A program made the translations under genes and the position numbers. From the NCBI GenBank assembly GCA_964646525.1, contig CAZYER010000002.1, positions 39,358 to 103,357 of the forward strand: DNA of 64,000 bases, given 5' to 3'. This DNA comes from GCA-002282575 sp964646525 (GTDB lineage: Bacteria > Pseudomonadota > Gammaproteobacteria > Thiomicrospirales > Thiomicrospiraceae). The notes below the pieces were generated by a model. The model was not told the origin of the DNA. It saw only the letters and a program-made list of their open reading frames with translations, and did no database searches. This document shows, in pieces, positions 32,765-41,301 of this stretch; positions within the stretch are counted from its first letter, which is position 1; each line of letters opens with the position of its first letter.

Positions 32765-34114
32765 ATGAGCAAGGCACATATTCTCGTTATTGACGATGAA
32801 CCCGATATCACCACTCTCATCCAAGACATTCTGGAAGATGAGGGTTATCAGGTGGATGTCGCCAATACCGGCAATCAAGGGCGTGACTTAGCACAACGGT
32901 GTCACTATGATTTACTATTACTCGATGTTTGGCTACCTGACATTGATGGCATCAGCCTGCTCAAAGAGTTCTTAGTATTACCCCATGCTCCTTCCATGGT
33001 GATGATGTCAGGTCATGCCACCATTGAAACGGCGGTAGAAGCCACCAAATTGGGAGCGGTTGACTTCTTAGAGAAGCCGCTTTCCTTGGCAAGGTTGCTG
33101 GCAACCGTTGAGCACGCCTTGGCCGAGAGGGATTTAGCCAGCACCCTTACCCATAGCGATGTGCCTAGCCAAGAAGGCCCTATTGGTCGTTCTACTGCCA
33201 TTAAGCAACTACGCGAACAAATCAAAAAATTGGCTCCATTAGATGCCCCCGTTCTGATTGAAGGTGAAGCAGGGAGCGGCAAAAAACTCGCCGCTTATGC
33301 ACTCCACCGCACCAGCCCAGAGCGAGGCAAACCCTTTGCAATGGTGACGGCGGCGCAACTCAACGACCCCATTACCTTTAGTGAATGGGTGGGTGCAGAC
33401 ACCGATGGCAAATTAGCGCAAGCCAAAGGCGGCACTATTGTCATCGAAGACGTGGACACGCTCACCCCCCAAACACAACAATGGCTCGATCGTTGGTTGA
33501 GCACCGGTATGATGACGCGCTTAGATGGACAACAAGTCCCCTTACCTGCACGGATTATTGCACTCACCTTATCGCCATTGGTGCCTTTGGTTTCACAGCA
33601 TCGCTTTAAGGATGAACTTTATTATCGCTTGTCGGTATTGAGTTTGAGCATGCCACCCTTGCGAGATCGCAAGGAGGACATTCCTGAGTTGCTGGATTAT
33701 TACATTGACCATTTTGTCCGTCAGCACAACCTAAAATATCGACGCTTTGGTATTGCCGCACAAAACATTCTGCGTCAACATACTTGGCCAGGCAATGTAC
33801 GCGAGTTAAAAAATCTGGTGCATCGCTTGCTGCTGTTGGGTGGTGATGAAACGATTGGTGAACAAGAAATTCAACAAGCGCTAACCGCTCAGCAAAGTTC
33901 AGAAGATAAAAGCCACCCCTGCCCGCTCAATCTCAGTTTACCGCTAAAAGAAGCACGCGAAGCTTTCGAGCGTCGCTACTTAACAGAGCTCTTGGTCAGC
34001 ACACTGGGGTCAGTTTCGGAAACGGCTCGTTTGGCGGGACTCGAACGCACACACTTATATCGTAAATTAAAAAGCCTCAATATTGATCTGCATACAGGGA
34101 GCCATAACGCATGA
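32765..34114 (+). CDS. ntrX: response regulator NtrX with a degenerate sigma-54 activator domain
   Basis: 449 aa. The receiver domain (1-~120) has the phospho-aspartate in LLLLDVWLPDIDG. A central AAA+ domain (~140-370) and a C-terminal Fis-type HTH (SVSETARLAGLERTHLYRKL) follow. The AAA+ domain is altered. Walker A reads GEAGSGKKLAAYAL, Walker B reads GGTIVIEDVDTL in place of the usual LDEIG, and the GAFTGA loop that contacts sigma-54 is missing with about 15 residues. It is therefore probably a sigma-54-independent regulator. It overlaps trkA by 4 nt. Confidence 0.92.
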   Translation: MSKAHILVIDDEPDITTLIQDILEDEGYQVDVANTGNQGRDLAQRCHYDLLLLDVWLPDIDGISLLKEFLVLPHAPSMVMMSGHATIETAVEATKLGAVDFLEKPLSLARLLATVEHALAERDLASTLTHSDVPSQEGPIGRSTAIKQLREQIKKLAPLDAPVLIEGEAGSGKKLAAYALHRTSPERGKPFAMVTAAQLNDPITFSEWVGADTDGKLAQAKGGTIVIEDVDTLTPQTQQWLDRWLSTGMMTRLDGQQVPLPARIIALTLSPLVPLVSQHRFKDELYYRLSVLSLSMPPLRDRKEDIPELLDYYIDHFVRQHNLKYRRFGIAAQNILRQHTWPGNVRELKNLVHRLLLLGGDETIGEQEIQQALTAQQSSEDKSHPCPLNLSLPLKEAREAFERRYLTELLVSTLGSVSETARLAGLERTHLYRKLKSLNIDLHTGSHNA

Positions 34115-35496
34115 ATATCATCATTCTTGGTGCTGGACAAGTTGGCTCTGCCCTAGCGCAATTTCTAGCAAAAGAAAATAACAACATCACCATTGTTGAT
34201 ACCGACACACAGCGCTTGCAGAAATTGCAAGACCATATTGATGTGCGCACGGTTGTTGGACATGCCGCTTATCCTTCCATATTGGAGCAAGCTGGTGCCG
34301 AAGATGCTGATATGCTCATTGCCGTCACGCCAAGTGACGAAGTCAACCTGCTGGCATGCCAAATTGCCAAAATTTTATTTAAAATTCCCGACAAAATCGC
34401 CCGCATTCGTCGCAGTGAATACATTACCCATCCAGAACTCTTCGATGTGGACTTTTCTGCTGACGCCATGGCGATTAACACCATCATTAGCCCAGAAGTA
34501 CTGGTCACTCGCTATATTGAGCAACTGATTCGCTACCCTGGCTCGTTACAGGTACTCGACTTTGCTGACGGTAAGTTACGACTAGTCGGCTTGCGCGTGC
34601 GCTCAACAGGTCCCATGCTGGGACAAAGCATTCGTGATGTTACAGCCAAATTGTCTCAACAACAAGAAATCCGTATCGTCGCCATTTATCGTAACAACGC
34701 AGCCATTGCGCCTGATGGTGACACCATATTCATTGAAGGCGATGAGGTCTTTTTCTTAGCGCAAGCCGATGCCATTATTGGCATTATGCGCAAGCTACAA
34801 CGTCAGGATTTACCTTATCGTAAAATTTTTATTGCCGGAGGCGGCAATGTTGGACTACGTTTAGCGAAATCACTCGAAAAAGATTTTCAAGTCAAACTGT
34901 TAGAGCACAACTTGGGACGTTGCCGCGAAATCGCCGAAGAGTTAAGTGATGCCGTTGTGCTCCACGGTGATGCGATGGATCGTGATTTATTACTAGAAGA
35001 AAGCATTGACCATACCGACTTATTTATTGGTGTGACCAATCATGATGAAGCCAATATTCTTTCTTCCATGTTCGCTAAACAACTCGGCGCTCGTAAAATC
35101 ATGACATTGGTCAATAACAGTGACTATGTCAACATGATTCAAGATGACAAGATTGATATTGCCATTTCTGCCGATCAAATCACCGTATCGAGCTTACTCG
35201 CCAAGGTGCGCCAAGGCAGTACTGCGGTAGTACACACACTACGTCGTGGCGCTGCCGAAGCCATTGAAGTGGTCATTCATGGCAGTGAAAACACGTCCAA
35301 CGTGGTAGGCAAAGCGGTAGAGCAAATTCAGTGGCCGCCAGCAACGCTCGTCGGAGCGATTGTACGCGAAGAACAAGTACTCATGGCACACCATGATACC
35401 ATTATCGAATCGGGTGATCATGTGGTGCTTTTTGTCGCTGACAGTGAGCAAGTGCTCGCGATCGAAAAATTGGTTACCCCCAAGAAATTAACTTGA
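34111..35496 (+). CDS. trkA: Trk potassium uptake regulator TrkA
   Basis: 461 aa. There are two tandem RCK modules, each with a NAD-binding start (IIILGAGQVGSALAQFLAKE near residue 2 and IFIAGGGNVGLRLAKSLE near 240) and a TrkA-C domain. It gates TrkH on the cytoplasmic side. The start overlaps ntrX (ATGA), placing potassium uptake in the same unit as the NtrYX regulators. Confidence 0.95.
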   Translation: MNIIILGAGQVGSALAQFLAKENNNITIVDTDTQRLQKLQDHIDVRTVVGHAAYPSILEQAGAEDADMLIAVTPSDEVNLLACQIAKILFKIPDKIARIRRSEYITHPELFDVDFSADAMAINTIISPEVLVTRYIEQLIRYPGSLQVLDFADGKLRLVGLRVRSTGPMLGQSIRDVTAKLSQQQEIRIVAIYRNNAAIAPDGDTIFIEGDEVFFLAQADAIIGIMRKLQRQDLPYRKIFIAGGGNVGLRLAKSLEKDFQVKLLEHNLGRCREIAEELSDAVVLHGDAMDRDLLLEESIDHTDLFIGVTNHDEANILSSMFAKQLGARKIMTLVNNSDYVNMIQDDKIDIAISADQITVSSLLAKVRQGSTAVVHTLRRGAAEAIEVVIHGSENTSNVVGKAVEQIQWPPATLVGAIVREEQVLMAHHDTIIESGDHVVLFVADSEQVLAIEKLVTPKKLT

Positions 35497-35546
35497 CCTT
35501 CGATAGCACTGGTATTCGATAAACAAAATAAAGGCCGTTTTCGAAC

Positions 35547-37001
35547 ATGGATTTAAAAGTTATTCAACGCATTCTGGGCTTTTTGCTCATGGTGTTTAGT
35601 GTCACTCTGTTACCGCCTATTATGGTTGACTTGATTTATCAAGAAGATCGTTGGACCAACTTTTTCTTTCCATTGCTGCTCAATTTGAGTGTTGGTTTTT
35701 TACTCTGGTATCCCGCAAGACATAATCGCAGTGAAATGCGTATTCGTGATGGTTTTTTTATCTCCGCCATGTTCTGGGTCGTACTTTCTTTGGTGGCGAG
35801 CACGCCTTTTCAACTCACGCCTGAACTACAACTTTCTTTTACCGATGCCGTTTTTGAAGCCACCAGTGGTCTGACCTCAACAGGCGCTTCTGTCATTACT
35901 GGCTTAGATCAGCTCCCACATGGCATTTTATATTATCGCCAGCAACTTAACTGGCTGGGTGGACTTGGTATTGTGGTTCTAGCAGTAGCCATCCTGCCCA
36001 TGTTAGGGGTTGGTGGTATGCAGCTTTATAAAACCGAAATGTCTGGTCCTTCTAAAAACGACAAGATGGCGCCACGCATTGCCGAAACAGCGCGTGGATT
36101 ATGGATCGTCTATGTCTCGTTAACCTTAGCTTGTATTAGTGCTTTTTGGCTAGGAGGTATGAGCTTATTTGATGCTATTGGCTATGCTTTTTCTGTGATG
36201 TCTTTGGGCGGATTTGCACCTCACGATGCGAGCATGGGCTTCTATGATACCCCCTACTTGCTCTTTGTCGGCGGCTTATTCATATTGATTAGTGGTATTA
36301 ACTTTACCCTACACTTCACCGCTTGGCGTAGCATGGGGCTAACCCACTATTGGCGCAACCCTGAAGTACGCATGTACCTGTTAATTGTATCCATCGCTAC
36401 AGTGATCATGACGGCAACACTCTGGCATCATCATGTCTATGACTCATTAGAATTGGCTTTTTTACACGGCTTTTTTAACATGATTAGTGTCATGACCACC
36501 ACTGGCTTAACCACCAGCGACCTATCACTGTGGCCGACCTTTATTCCCGTGTTACTAATTATGCTCAGCTTTATTGGTGGCTCTGCAGGTTCAACCGCAG
36601 GCGGCATCAAAGTGGTACGTATTTTGTTGTTATGGAAACAGGGCATGCGCGAGCTTTACCGCTTGGTTCATCCTAATTCAGTTGTACCTATTAAGCTAGG
36701 CGCACAAACTGTTTCAGACGGCGTTATTAGTGCGGTATGGGCCTTTTTTGCCCTCTATATTTTCACTGCTGCTTTTATTACCCTACTGTTTATGGCAACG
36801 GGACTAGACTTTTTTAGTGCTTTTGCCACCACAGCCGGCACCCTAAACAATATGGGGGTTGGGTTAGGTGGTAGTGTTAGCGGTGGATTTGCCACCTTAT
36901 CGGACTCGGCAACTTGGATAGGAACCTTTGCTATGCTGCTCGGACGCTTGGAGTTATTTACTCTGCTGGTTTTATTTACACGCGCTTTTTGGCGCGGTTA
37001 A
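35547..37001 (+). CDS. trkH: Trk potassium transporter TrkH
   Basis: 484 aa membrane protein with the four selectivity-filter loops of the family: TSGLTSTGASV, SLGGFAPHD, TTTGLTTSD and TLNNMGVGL. It forms the K+ pore with TrkA. Its stop codon shares the sequence TTAA with the stop of convergent lptG. Confidence 0.95.
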   Translation: MDLKVIQRILGFLLMVFSVTLLPPIMVDLIYQEDRWTNFFFPLLLNLSVGFLLWYPARHNRSEMRIRDGFFISAMFWVVLSLVASTPFQLTPELQLSFTDAVFEATSGLTSTGASVITGLDQLPHGILYYRQQLNWLGGLGIVVLAVAILPMLGVGGMQLYKTEMSGPSKNDKMAPRIAETARGLWIVYVSLTLACISAFWLGGMSLFDAIGYAFSVMSLGGFAPHDASMGFYDTPYLLFVGGLFILISGINFTLHFTAWRSMGLTHYWRNPEVRMYLLIVSIATVIMTATLWHHHVYDSLELAFLHGFFNMISVMTTTGLTTSDLSLWPTFIPVLLIMLSFIGGSAGSTAGGIKVVRILLLWKQGMRELYRLVHPNSVVPIKLGAQTVSDGVISAVWAFFALYIFTAAFITLLFMATGLDFFSAFATTAGTLNNMGVGLGGSVSGGFATLSDSATWIGTFAMLLGRLELFTLLVLFTRAFWRG

Positions 37002-38104
37002 CGCATCCGAGTTAACACTATTAAACTCACCAGTAAAATCATCGTTGGTAACAAGAAGGCACTGATCACAGCCGGCAAATTGGCCAAAGCTACCATGTCA
37101 CCAACGACACGATTCAGTAAAAAGAACACCAATCCAATAACAATACCCAATAACACTCGCCCTCCCATACTGGCGCTACGCCCCGCACTGAGCAATAAGG
37201 TCAGTGCCAGCGCCAGCATCGCCAGTAATGAAATTGGATGGGCAAACTTACGCCACAAAGCCAGCTCTAGCGTCTGAGTCTGTAATCCACTGGCTTTCAT
37301 ACTATCGATTTGTGAACGCAGCTCAATCCAAGACCAGTTTTTTTTATCCTGTGCCATCAGAGACAATCCCATCGGTTCAAAAGGCAAATTCACCGGCAAG
37401 CTTGCCTGTTGCGTTTGTTGCCAAGTTAAGCCTGTAAACGGAAAGTCACCACCAATGGCTTCTGTTGCGACCTGTTGCTGACGTACTTCGCGCAAAATCC
37501 ATTGACGACTTGTGGCATCAAAATCCGCCTGTTGTGCTTGAATCACATGATAACGATCTTTAGTACTATCCAACTCATAAATAATAACACCTGCCAGCTG
37601 GTCTTGCTTCACCACTGTTTGTGCTGTGATGTAACGGCGCTGATCTTTAGTCCAAAAGCCCGTTTCACCCGCTAAGGATAAATGCTGCGCCCCATTCACT
37701 AAACGCAATTGCAGCGCTGTTTTTTCTGCCCAAGGCGCTAAACTTTCCCCCACCAACAGCATCATTAACCAAATCAGCAACAGTCCCTTAGCCAAGGCGA
37801 GCAGAATCCGTGAAGGCGACCAACCACTACCACGAATAATAGTCAGTTCACTCTGCGCGGCTAACTGCCCCATACCAGCTAACACACCAATCAACAAAGC
37901 CATGGGAAAGACTTCATAGGCGTAAGCGGGCATTTTTAGCAACGCAAACAACAAGGCTTTAGTGAGTGGATAATTTTCTGACAAACGCCCTAGTTGGGAC
38001 AATAACTCTGAAAAACCCAGCAAAGCGGTGAGTAATAACATGGCAGCTAACACCGGCCAAACGACGGACTGCGCTAAATAACGCTCTATTTTACCGAACC
38101 ACAT
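36998..38104 (-). CDS. lptG: LPS export permease LptG
   Basis: 368 aa, YjgP/YjgQ family, with six predicted membrane helices in two groups of three flanking a periplasmic domain (~105-270). MALLIGVLAGMGQLAAQSELTIIRGSGWSP is the conserved coupling-helix region. It partners LptF and LptB to extract LPS from the inner membrane. It lies 4 nt after lptF. Confidence 0.93.
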   Translation of the reverse strand: MWFGKIERYLAQSVVWPVLAAMLLLTALLGFSELLSQLGRLSENYPLTKALLFALLKMPAYAYEVFPMALLIGVLAGMGQLAAQSELTIIRGSGWSPSRILLALAKGLLLIWLMMLLVGESLAPWAEKTALQLRLVNGAQHLSLAGETGFWTKDQRRYITAQTVVKQDQLAGVIIYELDSTKDRYHVIQAQQADFDATSRQWILREVRQQQVATEAIGGDFPFTGLTWQQTQQASLPVNLPFEPMGLSLMAQDKKNWSWIELRSQIDSMKASGLQTQTLELALWRKFAHPISLLAMLALALTLLLSAGRSASMGGRVLLGIVIGLVFFLLNRVVGDMVALANLPAVISAFLLPTMILLVSLIVLTRMR

Positions 38105-38108
38105 AAGG

Positions 38109-39188
38109 CTATTTTCCCATCAACCGACGTTTAAACAACCACCACCAATGCACAATGGGCATCACCACTAATAATGGGAAAACGAGCATCATCAGCATCC
38201 CTGGAAACATCGGCAGACCTCCGCCCTGAATTTGTGAACGCAAAGCAATGGCTACCTGCATAAAGAGCAAATAAAAAGCCAGCCCCAAAGCCATACGCGA
38301 GTAACGCCCTTTACGTGGCCCCACTCTCGCTAAACGCCAACCAACAAAAGCCAACACCAATACACTAGCCATGACAAAAAAACGCCACTGCAAATGCGCC
38401 ATCGCTCTAGGCTCATCACGTCTTTGCCATAGCGTCAACGTATCCATGGCTTCAATATCTAATGCCGACAAGGTTACCTGCCAATCAGGCAACCAAACGG
38501 TCATACGCTCAAAACCTTGACTCATCAATTCTTCTTGACCAAGCAAACCACTCATCACCTGACCATTAAGCAAAATAAGCTGTGTGCGCCCTTGTTGTTG
38601 CTCAAAATAACCACTTGGTGCCAACAACAATTGATCGAGCTTTTCTGGGGTGCGCAATTGAATGAAAATATCCGTTAACTCGCCCTTAGCGCTCACTGTT
38701 TCAGCATAAAAGACCCCTTGCGATGAGGGTAAGGGCGTAAAACGCCCACCGACCAGTGATTTAATGTGCGTGCGCAACTGACCTTCAGCCAAAATACTGC
38801 GTTCCTGTTGCATCGACCAAGAGGCGCCAAACAAGGAAAAGAAGCCTGCCATTAAGGCGGCGATTAACGCCAGCAGCATGACCAAACGAACAAAATAGCG
38901 TGGCGCAATGCCGCTGGCTGCCAAGACTTCCATTTCTCGATCGTGATAAAGACGACCAAAAGTTAACATCACGGCTAAGAGCACCGACAAAGGCAATAAA
39001 ATTTCCATCGCCATCGGGATTTTCAGCAACACCAATTGCAATACCAAATCGGGACTCAATCGGCCTTCTAGAGCTTCTGTTAGCAAACGAGCAACCTCAC
39101 CGCCCATGATGACCAATAGCAATACGCCCAACACCGCCACGAAGGATAGGGTCATTTCTCGACTGATATAAGCGGTTAATAAACGCAT
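38109..39188 (-). CDS. lptF: LPS export permease LptF
   Basis: 359 aa of the same family, with LPLSVLLAVMLTFGRLYHDREMEVLAASG as the coupling-helix region and membrane segments at both ends. It is assigned as LptF rather than LptG because it is the first gene and is divergent from pepA, the usual arrangement. Confidence 0.92.
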   Translation of the reverse strand: MRLLTAYISREMTLSFVAVLGVLLLVIMGGEVARLLTEALEGRLSPDLVLQLVLLKIPMAMEILLPLSVLLAVMLTFGRLYHDREMEVLAASGIAPRYFVRLVMLLALIAALMAGFFSLFGASWSMQQERSILAEGQLRTHIKSLVGGRFTPLPSSQGVFYAETVSAKGELTDIFIQLRTPEKLDQLLLAPSGYFEQQQGRTQLILLNGQVMSGLLGQEELMSQGFERMTVWLPDWQVTLSALDIEAMDTLTLWQRRDEPRAMAHLQWRFFVMASVLVLAFVGWRLARVGPRKGRYSRMALGLAFYLLFMQVAIALRSQIQGGGLPMFPGMLMMLVFPLLVVMPIVHWWWLFKRRLMGK

Positions 39189-39286
39189 GGGGGAATAACT
39201 TCACTTAATTAATGTTCAGTGCCAGTGCTTGTGCATTAGACACAAATTGAGTATTGTAAGTAAAAACAGTCAAGGACACTAATGAA

Positions 39287-40780
39287 ATGAATAAACTGAG
39301 CATCGAATTAAGTCAAAATGCCACTGCACAACAATTACTGGTCATAACTGTGAGTAGCGGTATCGAACAAAGCGCCGAATTTAAACAGCAAGATAAGTTG
39401 CGCAAGGGTCAACTGAGCCAAGCCATTAGCGATGGTATTATTAGTGGCAAAAAAGGTAACACGCAGTTTGTTGCCCGCGTTAATGCCAAAGAGCCTAATT
39501 TACTTTTGGTTGGTGTGGGTGATAAACCCCTAACGCTTCGTTACTACCGTGAAGTGCTTGAATCGGCAGCTCAAGCGGTCAATTCCAGTAAACATACCGA
39601 TGTACACTGCACCCTGACACAAGCTGAATTAGTCGACATTGACGCTCAACAAGCCTTGGTGCATGCCAGCCTCGTTTTTCAGAACAGCCTTTATCGTTAT
39701 AACGATGAAAGCCTTGGCAAAGCAGCTAAAGACCCAGCCCCCGTTTTGTCCCGTTTAACCTTGGTTTCAGGCAGTCTATCTGAAGTTGAAGCACAAACCG
39801 CCATAGCTCAAGGTCAGTTCACCGCATTAGGCATGGCAACAACGCGCACCCTAGGCAATCTTCCACCCAACTTACTACACCCAGAAGCCTTGGCAGACCA
39901 TGCTAAAGCAATGGCCAAAAAGCAGGGACTAAAATGCACCATCCTCAAACGTGCCGACATGGAAAAATTGGGCATGGGCAGCTTACTTGCCGTTGCACAA
40001 GGTTCAACGACAGCGCCACGCATGATTGCTCTTGAATACAAAGGCGGCAAAGGCGCACCCATTGCCCTCGTTGGTAAAGGCGTGACCTTTGATACCGGTG
40101 GCATCAGCCTAAAACCAGGCGCGGGCATGGATGAAATGAAGTTCGATATGTGTGGAGCAGCTACTGTTGTTGGTGTCATGCAAGCCCTAGCCGAACTAAA
40201 ACTACCTATCAACGTCGTCGGTGTCATTCCCGCCGTTGAAAACATGCCCGCAGGCAATGCTGCTCGTCCGGGTGACGTGGTGACCAGTATGAGCGGTCAA
40301 ACCATTGAAATTTTGAACACCGATGCTGAAGGTCGCTTGATTCTGTGTGATGCACTGACCTGGACGCAACGTGAATTCAAACCTAAGCAGATTATTGATA
40401 TGGCAACCTTAACCGGCGCTTGTATTATTGCGCTAGGCAATCACACCAGCGGCCTGATGGGTAACGATGACGCACTCGCTAATGACCTGCTCGCAGCGAG
40501 TGAACAAACCTACGATCGTGCATGGCGCTTGCCCCTGTTTGATGAATACGACGAACAATTAAAGTCTAACTTTGCCGACATGGGTAACATTGGTGGTCGT
40601 GAAGCTGGCACCATCACCGCCGCTTGTTTCTTGAAACGCTTTATTGAAAATGATACCCCATGGGCGCATTTAGACATTGCTGGCACGGCTTGGGTATCGG
40701 GCGCGAAAAAAGGCGCCAGTGGTCGCCCCGTTCCACTGCTGGTGCAATACCTGATTAATCAAGCTCAAACCTCGGCATGA
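39287..40780 (+). CDS. pepA: leucyl aminopeptidase
   Basis: 497 aa M17 peptidase. The C-terminal catalytic domain has GKGVTFDTGGISLKPGAGM, NTDAEGRLILCDAL and GNHTSGLMGN. It is a cytosolic two-metal aminopeptidase; in E. coli PepA also binds DNA. Its stop overlaps holC by 4 nt. Confidence 0.96.
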   Translation: MNKLSIELSQNATAQQLLVITVSSGIEQSAEFKQQDKLRKGQLSQAISDGIISGKKGNTQFVARVNAKEPNLLLVGVGDKPLTLRYYREVLESAAQAVNSSKHTDVHCTLTQAELVDIDAQQALVHASLVFQNSLYRYNDESLGKAAKDPAPVLSRLTLVSGSLSEVEAQTAIAQGQFTALGMATTRTLGNLPPNLLHPEALADHAKAMAKKQGLKCTILKRADMEKLGMGSLLAVAQGSTTAPRMIALEYKGGKGAPIALVGKGVTFDTGGISLKPGAGMDEMKFDMCGAATVVGVMQALAELKLPINVVGVIPAVENMPAGNAARPGDVVTSMSGQTIEILNTDAEGRLILCDALTWTQREFKPKQIIDMATLTGACIIALGNHTSGLMGNDDALANDLLAASEQTYDRAWRLPLFDEYDEQLKSNFADMGNIGGREAGTITAACFLKRFIENDTPWAHLDIAGTAWVSGAKKGASGRPVPLLVQYLINQAQTSA

Positions 40781-41187
40781 GCGAAGTTTGGTTTTACCTG
40801 CTGGCCGATGCGACTGAAGCAACGCGCCAGCAATTCATCTGTCGCTTTGGTGAAATGGCGATCAAACGTCAACGCCAAGCGGTCATTTATTGTGATTCGG
40901 ATGCTCAAGCAGAAACCCTTGATGACCTACTCTGGACGCACACATCCCCGACCAGCTTTGTCGCTCATAGCATCAACTTTGCTTGTCCAGCCCCGCTTCA
41001 ACTGGTTACAGCACAGTTTCCGCAACAAGGGGATATTTTGCTCAATCTCACCGATGAGCTACTCACCGTTACTGGTTATCAACGCATTGTTGAAATCATC
41101 AACCCCGATAGTCGTGAAGCCAGTCGTAGCCGTTGGCGACACTATCAACAACAGGGGCTAACGCCCGAACTTAAACCCATCGCCTAA
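40777..41187 (+). CDS. holC: DNA polymerase III chi subunit
   Basis: 136 aa, HolC family (EVWFYLLADATEATRQQFICR; DLLWTHTSPTSFVAHS). It links the clamp loader to single-strand binding protein. It sits between pepA and valS as in many Gammaproteobacteria. A hairpin without a T-run (CTCAGC TAAAC GCTGAG) follows. Confidence 0.92.
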   Translation: MSEVWFYLLADATEATRQQFICRFGEMAIKRQRQAVIYCDSDAQAETLDDLLWTHTSPTSFVAHSINFACPAPLQLVTAQFPQQGDILLNLTDELLTVTGYQRIVEIINPDSREASRSRWRHYQQQGLTPELKPIA

Positions 41188-41256
41188 GGACTCAGCTAAA
41201 CGCTGAGCTTCAGTAGGCTTAACGTTTTTAGCTGCCCATCACTGAGCAAGGCTTCG

Positions 41257-41265
41257 TGTTATAAT
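41257..41265 (+). promoter_or_regulatory. extended -10 promoter for valS
   Basis: TGT-TATAAT (an extended -10, TGnTATAAT) lies 36 nt before the valS start, giving a leader of about 30 nt. No good -35 box is seen. Confidence 0.5.
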
Positions 41266-41301
41266 TGTCAGCATTTGATTACTGAATACGACGCCGCTTT
41301 C

